In this document: positions 24,356 through 33,839 of the stretch, in pieces
How positions within the stretch are numbered: position 1 is the first letter of the stretch
Layout: each line of letters starts with the position of its first letter
NCBI RefSeq assembly: GCF_000002595.2
Contig: NC_057006.1
Coordinates: forward strand, 5,783,512 to 5,847,511
DNA: 64,000 nucleotides
From: Chlamydomonas reinhardtii
Lineage: Eukaryota > Chlorophyta > Chlorophyceae > Chlamydomonadales > Chlamydomonadaceae
Direction of reading: 5' to 3'
Notes under the pieces: model-generated
Seen by the model: only the letters and a program-made list of their open reading frames with translations
What the model was told of the DNA's origin: nothing
The model's database searches: none
Made by a program: the position numbers and the translations under genes

Positions 24356-25276
24356 CCTGGCAGCTTCCTTGCAAGATGATATCGAATCCTCAAATTAAGG
24401 GGGCCTTTCTGCTACCGGCTGTCGGATTCAGCGCTTGTTGGAACGAGAGGCATGGCGCGCATTTAACTTGCAGTTGTGTATCCATACAGCCTCAGTATCT
24501 GTTGCAAACAGTTTAATTAATACCGCAGAAGGACCGAAACTGAACGCTGAAGAGCCCCATGCGCGTGGACGCCCCGACCCCCCAGACCAAAACGAGGCGC
24601 CCATGCAACAAAATCGGGAATGGAGGTCAAGTATGCTTTAAAGAGCCTGACATAATTTATTTAAGCATACAATTTGATAATATAATACACCAAATTGAAG
24701 TCCCGCGCGTTCAGTGGAATGCTTGCGCCCGGGCCACTCTGCAAAGTGCAAGCGTGCAAGCGTGCGAGTCCTCTTCTCGACCGATTGCCCTCTCCTAATG
24801 TACACTTCGTTACTTTTGACAAAAAGTCATTGCTTGTGCTGACGTCTTCGAGGCGCAGGTCCGAGGCATGTGAAAGGCCCTGCCAAGTGAAAGGCTCTCT
24901 TCGGGGTTTGGTCGCTTTCGGGTGTATTCGCTCGATTACTTGGCCGCCAGGACCCAAACCTTGCCGCAACCTGTGCTTATTCAACCACCTCGCCTGTCGT
25001 CGTCGCCAGTTGGCGTGCCTCGTCGCGACAGGGATGCAAGTGGCTTCGACTGGTGTCCCAGATGTCTGTTCTTAAAGGCTGAGTTATTATTGTATCGTTC
25101 GAAACATTGTCTTAAGTTGAAAGCAGCGAACACAGTGCGGATTTGGCAAAGGTCGCCTCGTTTTGGTCTGGGGGGTCGCGCCCCCATCGCGCCCCATGCG
25201 GAATTGAGCTATTTTTGCTAAGGAAATGTTCCCTAGCCTTATGTAACACCGTTAAGTCTTCTCTTGACTAGGCAGC
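24356..25276. promoter_or_regulatory. Shared intergenic region between divergent RAD54B and MANEA genes
   Basis: The 921 bp between opposed start codons include an AT-rich block at about 24650-24695 that stands out in this GC-rich window. It is the likely location of both promoters. No defined element was recognised. Confidence 0.5.
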
Positions 25277-28200
25277 ATGCATGTTGCTTGCACTCTCGAA
25301 CGGTTGAAGCACCGAAGACGGAAATGCACGACCCCGCTTTTATCACTGGCGCTGGTGGTGCTGGCTTCGACGTGCGGGAGAGCGGCACACATTCCAGCGC
25401 GCTACAGAGTGCATGCATTCTACTACCTGTGGTGGGCGCAGTGCGGGGGAAGTGGTCTGGGTTTGTGGGGTTGGTTCCCCTGTGCGCACGGGCAACACGC
25501 ACGGGCGCCGTATGGCTGTCGTCGGCGGCTTAAAGGAACCTCTAATGCGCTATCCCGATTCGCGTGGATCAAAGGAAAAGGCATGGGCTGGATGAGTATG
25601 GTGACAGTACAGTGAATTGCCCCTGCATGGGCGGGGCGGGGCAAGGGCTGTGCACACACAACTGGCTGTGCACACACAAGTGGTCCAAACACTGAGCGTA
25701 CGTAGAACCATGTTTCGCGGCGGGAACGGCCCGCACGAGACTTGAGGGACCATAGGACAGACGCCCTGTGGGTTGACGTGGTGGACGTCCGCGCGGGTGG
25801 CCGCCAGTATCAGACAGCTGGCACTGGCGTATCAGAAATAATTCGCCGCGCCGCCCTGCCACTGGACTCCTGTGCGGCGGCCAACACCAGCTCCGTCGCT
25901 GTGCAACGACCGGTCCAACAGCGGCCACCGTCATGCAGAGCTCGCTGCGGCACGCAATGCGCTGCGCCGTGACGGGGCGGGCGTTGGCCGCCGGTCGAGG
26001 CGGCAGTGGGCGAGTCCCCTATTTAGCCCCTCTTTGACATGCCAGTGATGACAAATGGCTTAGGCGTCATCAATGGGGCGCTGGGCGCCGGGGGGATGCG
26101 AGGCCAGCAGCAGCGCGCGGCGGCGGAGGCGCTGTGCCCCTACGGCCGCTCAACCCGCTCGTGCGCGCTGGTGCGGACCCAGCGGCCGTAGGGGGCGAAG
26201 CGTCTCGGCCGCCGCGCGCCAGTGGGCCATGCCGCTCTCGGCACCCTACACCTGGTTGATGGTGTCGTAGCCATTCGTTATCACTGGCACGTTGATTTGG
26301 GATGGGGCAGCGTGGGCAGCGGCGCGCGGTGGCTTGCTTGCATCGTGCTAGCCCGGCTTGGAGCGAGGAGGCAGGGGATCCAGCGGACCGACGCGTCCGA
26401 CCGTGCCCGCACTCACGCTGACCCACACTCCAAGCCCCGCACTCCACACCCCACACTTCCACACCCCGCACCCCCACAGGTACAATGAGCCCAGCACGGG
26501 GCGGTGGGCGCACTGGGACCACGCCGTGCTGCCGCACTGGGACCCCGCCACCGCCGCCAAGTACCCCCAGGGTGAGCAGGACCGCACTTGGGCAGAGCCG
26601 CGACCGGGGGCGCCTGTGCGGGTAGCAGGCGCGCAGCTCGGCACGTCACCGCCCAGGCTGCTAGGCGCCACCGGGCCCGCACAGACAGCAGCTATGCACA
26701 CACACACACACACCACATACACACATACACACATACGCACGCACGCACACGCTCCGGCCCGCCAGGCATCCGCTTCGAGCCGCCCGACTGCCTGCACAGC
26801 CCCTACTACCCGCTGCGGGGGCCCTACTCCTCCACCAGCCAGGAGCTCATACGGCAGCACCTGGAGGAGATGGCCAAGTACGGCATCGGCATCCTGGTGC
26901 GTGGCGGCCGCGGCCGCACCGGTACACGGCATGGTGCTGGTGGAGGGGGGGCGTCGTGGGTGCAGGCAGGGCAGGGTGGAACAAGGAGCATCGGGAGCAA
27001 GCGGCGGCTTTGATTAGGCGCCGTGCGGCCAGGCTGTGGGCAGCACCTGCGCATCCGGGCAGCGGATGCATGTTTGGCCAGGTTGCGTGAGAGCGTGTTG
27101 CGGCGGCGTCCTGGCGCGGCCTGTTTGCAGGTGGCTTCCTGGTGGGGCCCGGGCTGGCGGCAGGGCAGCCACGACACGCAGCTCATAAACACGGACGACC
27201 GCATCGAGCAGGTGCGCGGCCGCGTGTGTGGCTTCGTGTATGCACCTTATCCGCACAAGGATAGTAGGAACGGACGTGTGTGTTTGCAGCGCAGTGCAAG
27301 CTGTGGGGATGATGTAAATGCGTTGCGAGAAGTAGCGGGCGCGGCTGTTCCTACGCAAGTGCTGTGGATTGCGCCTTTACCAAGCAGTGAGGGTGGTACA
27401 TTGCGATATGATGCTGCCTATTTTGGTTACGCCCTGCTCGTGCCGCTGCGCCAGGTCATCCGGGAGATAGAGGCCACGTCCAGCCCGGTGCGGGTGGCGT
27501 TCCACCTGGAGCCCTACGAGGGTGGGTGGGTGGGTGGCTGCAGGCTGCGTGTTGGTGCGGGTGTGGCGGGTCTGGGACCGCGTGTACTGTTACATACATA
27601 CACACGCGCGCACCGCGTTATCCTGATCTGTCTGTTCCCGCCCGCCCCCTCGCGGCCTGAATCAGGCCGCACCAAGCAGACGGTGCATGAGGACCTGACC
27701 TACCTCAGCCACAAGTACAAGGACTCCTCCGCCGTGGCGCGAGTGAACGGTGCGGCCCATGACCCGCACCCCTGCCGGCTGCTGGCGCCGGCCTGTCTGT
27801 TGCATCCTCCATTGTGCTTTACACGTGCAGATTCAGCAAAGAATTGCTTGTAAAACAAGAATCGCTGCGCAGGCCGCATCCTGTACTACGTGTACGACTC
27901 GTACCGGCTGCCGGCGTCCGACTGGGCCGAGCTGCTGGTGCGCAACACGGGGCCGATCAACGTGCGGGGCACCGCCGCCGACGGTGAGGCGGGGGCCTAG
28001 GGCGGGAGGCTAGGGCGGGAGGCTAGGGCGGGAGGCTAGGGCGGGAGGCTAGGGCGGGAGGCTAGGGCGGGGGCCTAGGGCGGGAGGCTAGGGCAAAGGC
28101 CTAGGGCGGGAGGCTAGGGCGGGAGGCTAGGGCGGGAGGCTAGGGCGGGGGCCTAGGGCGGGAGGCTAGGGCGGGGGCCTAGGGCGGGAGGCTAGGGCGG

Positions 28201-30049
28201 GAGGCTAGGGCGGGAGGCTAGGGCGGGAGGCGGGTACGCCTGCTTGCAGTTCCCGTTCTTGGGCCATACGCGGGCCTCCCACTGCTTGCAAGTGGCGTGC
28301 GTGACGGTCGCTGCGTGACGTGCTGTGGTGACGTATGCGCGCCCCCCGATACTCGGTGCACACGCGCCCCTGCCAGGCTTCTTCTTGGGTCTATGGCTGG
28401 AGAAGGACGACGGCGACAAGAACATCGGGCCGGGAGGTACGCAGATTTCAGGCAGCCGGTGATGACCCGTACGGATTGTACTCGGAAAATGCCGCGCACC
28501 TCCCCTGCCTTGCGCGCCCTTCATTGCCATGGCGCTGCATCCGTCTCCCGGACCGTCCCACCAGGCCACCACACACCTGCATCGTGTGCGCGCGCACAGG
28601 CTTTGACGGCTTCTACACCTACTTCAGCAGTGAGGCCACCTCGTACGCGTCCAACCCTACCAACTGGCCCGACCTGCAGCGGTGCGCGCGCGCGTGTGTG
28701 TGCGTGTGTTTGTGCGTGTGTATGTGTGCTGTTCTTGTTGCAATGCTGCAGTGTGTTCGGGGCTGACGCATTGCGGGAGGAGGCGTCAAGCCACTATCGT
28801 GCCACCGCTCGTGCCGCGCGGCGTCTGCATGTTGCAAGCGGTGGTTCTACAGCAACGCGTCACCTTGGGTCCTGCGCCCATGGCCTGCGCCCGCCTGTCT
28901 CTACCCCTTTGCGGCGCTGCTTCTGTAGGTGGGCCCGGGAGCACCACCGCATCTTCGTGCCGTCCCTGGGCCCCGGCTACCACGACGGCAAGATCCGGCC
29001 CTGGAACATGGCGGCGCGGCGAGAGCGCGAGGGCATCGACAGGTGCGGCGGGTAATTGTTATTCCTAAAAAGAGGGCATAGCAAAATGAGTGCAAGTGGA
29101 CTGAGAATATATCGCATGCAGGAGAGCTTGGATGGGGCCTAGTGACCTGACCGGTTATGGGTACAGATGGTTGGGGCTGCGCGCCAGGTCGGGCAGTGAG
29201 CACAGCTCTGGGAAGTGGCGGGTGGCCCGACACCTGTGGGGGGTGTCAGACAGCGGGAAGCCCACGTCTGCCTAAGAGCCTGTGCCCCCGGCCCCCTGGC
29301 TCTGCGTGTGTGCGCTGCTCCAGGTACAAGCGGCTGTGGGACACGGCCATCGCGCTGGGTGTGCACTTCGTGTCCATCACCTCTTACAACGAGTGGGGCG
29401 AGGGCACGCAGGTGGGTGCGGGGGAGAGGGAGCGCGTGTGTACAATTCATACGTCACGCGCTGCAAGGTTTGAGGAGGGTCATGCGGTGGCCAGTTGCGC
29501 TGATTCCGTGTACAGTGCGACGATGCCAGGGCGCCCGGAGCGTACCCTGTCTGGTGCAGCCGTGCCTGCCTAGCTCCCTGCCGGTGCCTGCAACCTGACG
29601 TTCGAACCCCATGCCCCCCTTTTGGTATTTACAACCCCCCTTTTGGTTTAGTTTGGGCTGGTATTTACAACCCCTCCCCCCCCCCCCTACCCCATGCCCT
29701 GCCCTGTGCCTGCCGGTCCCGGCAGGTGGAGCCCGCTGTGCCGCGGCCCATGCGCAAGGACTGCGCCTACTTGGACTACGAGCCGCACAGCCCCTTTGAG
29801 TTCCTGCGCCTCACACAAGAGGGCGGCGAGCGGCTGACGGCAGCGGCGGAGCAGGCTGCGGCGGACGCTGACGCGTTGAGAGGCGGCGACAAGGAGGGGG
29901 CGGCAGAGGAGGTCGAGGAGGAGGACGAGTACGCAGATGGTGATGACGACGAGGATGGGGCGGGCTCAGGGAGTTGTGGGGGTGAAGGGGCCGGGGGCGG
30001 AGAAGGTGGGGAAGAGGGGGGAGGCAACTGCGGTGCGTCGGGACATTGA
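25277..30049 (+). CDS. MANEA: GH99 glycoprotein endo-alpha-1,2-mannosidase
   Basis: Golgi glycosidase that cleaves glucosylated mannose from immature N-glycans, bypassing ER glucosidases. Twelve exons: 25277-25431, 26480-26571, 26766-26896, 27131-27211, 27455-27521, 27666-27749, 27873-27983, 28377-28436, 28600-28681, 28929-29042, 29324-29411, 29726-30049; 1389 nt, 462 aa, the same as human. The N-terminus is basic then hydrophobic (RLKHRRRKC, TPLLSLALVVLAS), fitting a signal anchor. GH99 landmarks: HAFYYLWYNEP, HWDHAVLPHWDP, VRVAFHLEPYEGR, ILYYVYDSYRLP, GFDGFYTYFSSEATSY, FVPSLGPGYHDGKIRPWN, and ITSYNEWGEGTQVEPA with the catalytic pair Glu349 and Glu352. The last exon adds an acidic Glu/Asp/Gly tail not seen in animal enzymes. 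The 1048-nt first intron carries a hairpin; intron 7 carries a minisatellite. Confidence 0.95.
26112..26218. repeat. Imperfect inverted repeat (hairpin) in MANEA intron 1
   Basis: Arms of about 38 bp (26112-26150 and 26181-26218) with a perfect 14-bp inner core (CCCCTACGGCCGCT at 26137-26150 against its reverse complement at 26181-26194) and a 30-nt loop. The outer arms, rich in GCG/GGC, match with a few mismatches. Confidence 0.65.
26697..26750. repeat. (CA)n microsatellite
   Basis: CACACA/CATA repeats in intron 2 of the endomannosidase gene, ending close to the acceptor site. Confidence 0.85.
27990..28232. repeat. Minisatellite, 14-bp unit
   Basis: About 17 tandem copies of CTAGGGCGGGAGGC and variants (GGGGCC for GGAGGC, one copy with CAAAGGCC). 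It fills much of intron 7 of the endomannosidase gene, starting a few bases after the splice donor. Repeat-copy number is a likely length polymorphism. Confidence 0.95.
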
Positions 30050-30976
30050 AGCTGAGCATCATCGTGATCACGTTGTGGCAGGAGTAGTAAGAAGGATGTC
30101 CTTAATGAAATGCGGTGCTCCAGGCGAATGTTGTTGTGGGTACAGCGATGTGAACTCAACTTCGTGACCGGGTCTAGCAACTGCCTGAGTGTCCTGCGGG
30201 TGAATGCGACAACCCTACGAAATAGTGCGTGCCGGCGGCTGGGGTTGGTGGCTCCTGGCGATAGCAGGTGCCGCTGGGGTCTAGACTCCGTCATTGCAGA
30301 CAGTTGATCTGGGCGATGAGGCACAGCATCTCGATGCAACCAAGGCCACATGCTTGAGCTCAGAATCTCGTGTGACCCTTTCGGCGCTTCCTTGCGCTTC
30401 GTGCCAAACCAGGGATGGTGCCGTGGACCAGTCAACTGTCAGCAGCAACTCTCACGCAGCCGCATCATGGCAACTTCAGCCAACTGCTACATACGCACCG
30501 GAAGGCCGCAACCACATATGCACGGATGGCTGCGTTCAGGCAACACCGCGCACCGCGCCCACACTCAATGCCACAAAGGCCACAGTTGCCTGCTCCTCTC
30601 CAACACGCTCTGCAAAGAACCCCTGGCACAATGGCTCATATACACGGTTGGCCCCCTCCTCGCTCTTCAAGTTGTAAACATCGCCTCCTTTCCACTCAAG
30701 TCATCACGCCAACGATAGTTCATGAGGTGTACACCCCACATTTCAGCACTGCAGTGCCTATCTAAGGAGACCATCACGCGTTGAACCCTTTTGCTACCAC
30801 ATCTGCGCCGCACCGTGCCGCATGCCCCCCATATGACCCAGCCGTCAAGGCCCCTGCGTGACCGCATCCCCATGTTCCCTACTGGGCAGGGGGTACACAC
30901 ACCTCCCCTCACCCCCTCACGCCCAAGAGCTCCGCCAGGCTCCACGCCCCTGCTCGGCACCGTGTCAACCGTCACG
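30050..30976. other. Intergenic region between convergent MANEA and WBP2-like genes
   Basis: Holds both 3' UTRs. The only + strand TGTAA found is at 30673-30677, a candidate signal for MANEA. No gene seen. Confidence 0.55.
30673..30677 (+). terminator. Candidate TGTAA polyadenylation signal for MANEA
   Basis: The first TGTAA after the stop, about 625 nt downstream. Confidence 0.4.
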
Positions 30977-32665
30977 CTACGTGTTTCGTGCCGCCGGTGC
31001 CCCAGGTGCCCCAGGTGCCGACGCCTGGCCGTCCATGGGCTCGTACACCTCGTCCTCGCCGTAGTTGTGGGCGTAGCGGGCCGTGTAGCGGGGGGCGGTG
31101 GGCAGGCGGTCCGCCTCCGCCACGGGCTGCCGCTCAGCCAGGTAGATAGTGGAGGGGTCGGCCGGGTCCACGAACCTGAGGGGCGGGCGCGGGGGCACGT
31201 GTTGTGTACGCGCGTATGTGTATGTGTGCGTGTGTGTACCAGATGTGTGCGTATGGGTGCGCGAACGGGTGCGTGCATTCTGATCGCGGCATGGTACGGC
31301 TCCTCAGGCCAGAAGCAGCCGCCGTGCCGACTGCCAGCCCCGCACAGCCCTGTGCCGCGTCTGCCGGGATCCGGCACGTGCCTTCCCAGCTACCTACTGC
31401 ACTCCGCAAACCGCACACGCCCCTGCACTCACGCGTGCGACACCAGCCCCGCCACGTAGGTGGGCGGGTTGGGGTCCACCAGCCCCGCCGCCGCCAGTCG
31501 GCTGCGCTCCTGCGCCGCCGCAAACGCCTGCACACAGACCAACACGTTTGGTTGGCACATCAGCGTATGCTGGCAGTAGTCAATGAGACTCAGGCTCGCA
31601 GCCTAGATTGCAATTCAGCACGGCACACTGACACACACGAACACACACACAGACACACACACGCACACACACACACACACACACACAAAAGCACCGCCCT
31701 GCGCGTGATTGTCCTTTGCGCTGTCCGAACACTCACAAGCATATGCACGCACGCACGCACACATGCCCCCACCCGCACCTGCTTGGCCCGCTCCGCCAGC
31801 GTGTAGTAGAGCGGGTAGAAGGTGCCGATGCCGCCCTCCTTGAAGTAGACTCGGAACTCATGCGGCGGCAGCTCACCGGAGGGGCCGCCCCGCTCCACCG
31901 CCGGCCACACCTGGCCTGTGTGTGCGTGTGTGCGTTGTAACAACCATAAGAGGTGTGTTTGTGTATGTGTTAAAGAGCACAAGGAAAACGTTGCGCAAAG
32001 ACAGTGTATGCGATGCAGCAAAGCGACGGTTTACGGATGTTACCTGAAGTTACCTCGCATACCTGCTGCGGTGAGCCGCCGGTCTTACCAACCGGAAATC
32101 GCGCAACCCCCGCTACTCTAACCTCGAGGGGGGATTAGTGTCCACACGCTCTCAAGGGTGCAAACCCATGCATGTGCTCACGGTACCGTGAGGCCCAGGC
32201 ACTCCTACGATGCCTAGCTCCGCGTCGCTACTCCTGGCCGCTAAGTCCAAGCTCCCGCCCAATCCTCGATGAAATTCTCACCTACGAGCGAATAAGAAAA
32301 CAACAGAGCACAGGGCGGCAGCAGGGGAGTGTCACGAACAAGAGCGAAGGAACATGTTAGCGCGGCGGCGCGCGACGAGCAAGAGCAAACACGCAGCCCA
32401 GTCCCAGCCCAATAAACTATACTAGGGGTTGCGCGATTTGGGAAAGAGACGGAGGGTGGGCGACCACGAGCAAGTAAACAGGCGGGGGACGGCATGGGCG
32501 CATGCATGACGGCAAATGCAAACGGGGTGTCAGCACACATTTGTGTATGTGTGTGTTAACAAAAATGCAGACGGAATAAGTGTGTGTGTATGTTTGTGTG
32601 TGTGTGTGTGTGTGTTAAAGAGCACAAGGAAAACATTACGCGTAGGACAGTGTGTGTGTGTGTAT

Positions 32666-32701
<36 letters not shown>

Positions 32702-33485
32702 ACGGCACAAGAAGCATGCAAGCAGGCGGTGGAATGATCAGCGATGCTTTGAGACACAGTACGCGCAGGTGCTGCGCGCGCAGCGGTCATTGTGCTGGAG
32801 CCGTAGCGCCGACGCCATGCAGCCAGACCAGGCCGCCGCGTGACGTGGCCTGGCCTAGACGCCTCCCGCGAGCGCCCTGGCGTCTGGGCGACGAAGCTGA
32901 CCCGCCTTCCGACCAGCCCTCCACTACATGCCAGACTGCCGTACCTGCTAGGTTGTTGCATCCAAAGATGGGCTGATTGAGTTTGTCTTGTCGGATGTAT
33001 ACCAGCGGGAAGTCAAACGCGTGCAGGCCTGCAAACATGTCGACAACCAGACCACACAGACACACGGAAGGTCGTCGGAACTCGGGGCGGCGGGGCGTTG
33101 GGGACTCGGCATGGCAAGAGGCCTGGTCGCTTAAGCAACTTCAACCTCGCACGCGGCGGACCATCTGTCCTCTTATACACCTCTTTCCCGCCGGCCCTGC
33201 GGCTGGGTGCTCCCGCTGCGCAGGGCCCCTCCCTCTCTCAGCCACGGCACGGTACGGCCTGTGCCATGCTGCCGCACCTAGCTCATCCGGCTTGTCCGCC
33301 ACGAACACCAGGCGCACGTTGGACAGGTATAGAGCGCCCCGCGCCTGCCAGCCCTTGACGCGGGTCTGCACGCCCTGCAGCTCGATCTGGACGCCCGCGC
33401 GCCGCAGCACAAACACCTCCTCCGGGAAGGGCGCCGGGCACAGCTCGTTGGCGAACGTGCGCACCAGCGCCGGGTTCGCCGTCAT
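30977..33485 (-). CDS. WBP2-like GRAM-domain protein with a PPxY motif
   Basis: Related to WW-domain-binding protein 2, an adaptor that binds WW proteins such as YAP or HECT ligases through PPxY. Five exons: 33485-33278, 33028-32945, 31915-31779, 31527-31433, 31175-30977; 723 nt, 240 aa. GRAM-type landmarks: an acidic FPEEVFVLRRAGVQIELQG start, RGALYLSNVRLVFVADK, FDFPLVYIRQDKLNQPIFG, NNLAGQVWPAV, and FRVYFKEGGIGTFYPLYY. A single PPTY at residues 164-167 fits PPxY; the C-terminal third is Ala/Pro-rich. The start is the first ATG in frame with the GRAM region, 354 bp from the divergent CPSF-A-like start. The long second intron holds GT repeats and two copies of a dispersed repeat. Confidence 0.88.
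31628..31687. repeat. (CA)n microsatellite
   Basis: ACAC/AGAC-type repeat tract in intron 3 of the WBP2-like gene. Confidence 0.9.
31967..32024 (+). repeat. Short dispersed repeat, copy 2
   Basis: TTAAAGAGCACAAGG followed by AAAACGTTGCGCAAAGACAG and TGTATGCGATGCAGCAAAGCG-like sequence. It is nearly identical to the body at 20525-20582 and preceded by a GT-rich tract. It lies in intron 2 of the WBP2-like gene, antisense to it. Confidence 0.75.
32579..32700. repeat. (GT)n tracts enclosing a degraded dispersed repeat, copy 3
   Basis: A GT tract to about 32616, a partial body at 32613-32651 (TTAAAGAGCACAAGG, AAAACATTACGCGTAGGACAG), then a second GT tract to about 32700. Same WBP2-like intron as copy 2. 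Confidence 0.75.
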
Positions 33486-33839
33486 TCTGGAACAAGTCCT
33501 ATTACTAGGGTAGTCGACGAGAAGGCCAAAGAGCAGGAAGGAAGGCACAGGAAGGCAAAAGGTTTTCCTTTGGGCGAAGGGCCACGCTCAGTCTCTATAG
33601 TCTTTGTATGTGTCCGTTATGCTATATATGGAATAGGATTATATTATTTGACCGGAACAGTGCGTGGACGTCTTCCAGTGCGTGCATGTTGCGCAATCGG
33701 GCCTGTCGAGAGACTTCGCTTAGCCTATGTTTCATGATATTAGCAATAACGCAGGTAGATTTTCGACTGCTTGCCAAATATGGATTAGGCAGGACAGACC
33801 ACGAGGCGAGACCTCTTCAGTTTGGTGTGGCGCGAAACC
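33486..33839. promoter_or_regulatory. Compact bidirectional promoter region, WBP2-like / CPSF-A-like
   Basis: Only 354 bp separate two opposed start codons. A TATA-like CTATATATGG occurs at about 33620-33630, roughly midway. Both 5' UTRs must be short or overlapping. Confidence 0.55.

Noticed and set aside
27990-28232. Regular repeats resembling a CRISPR array
   Set aside because: Units are contiguous 14-mers without spacers, inside an intron of a eukaryotic gene. It is a minisatellite.
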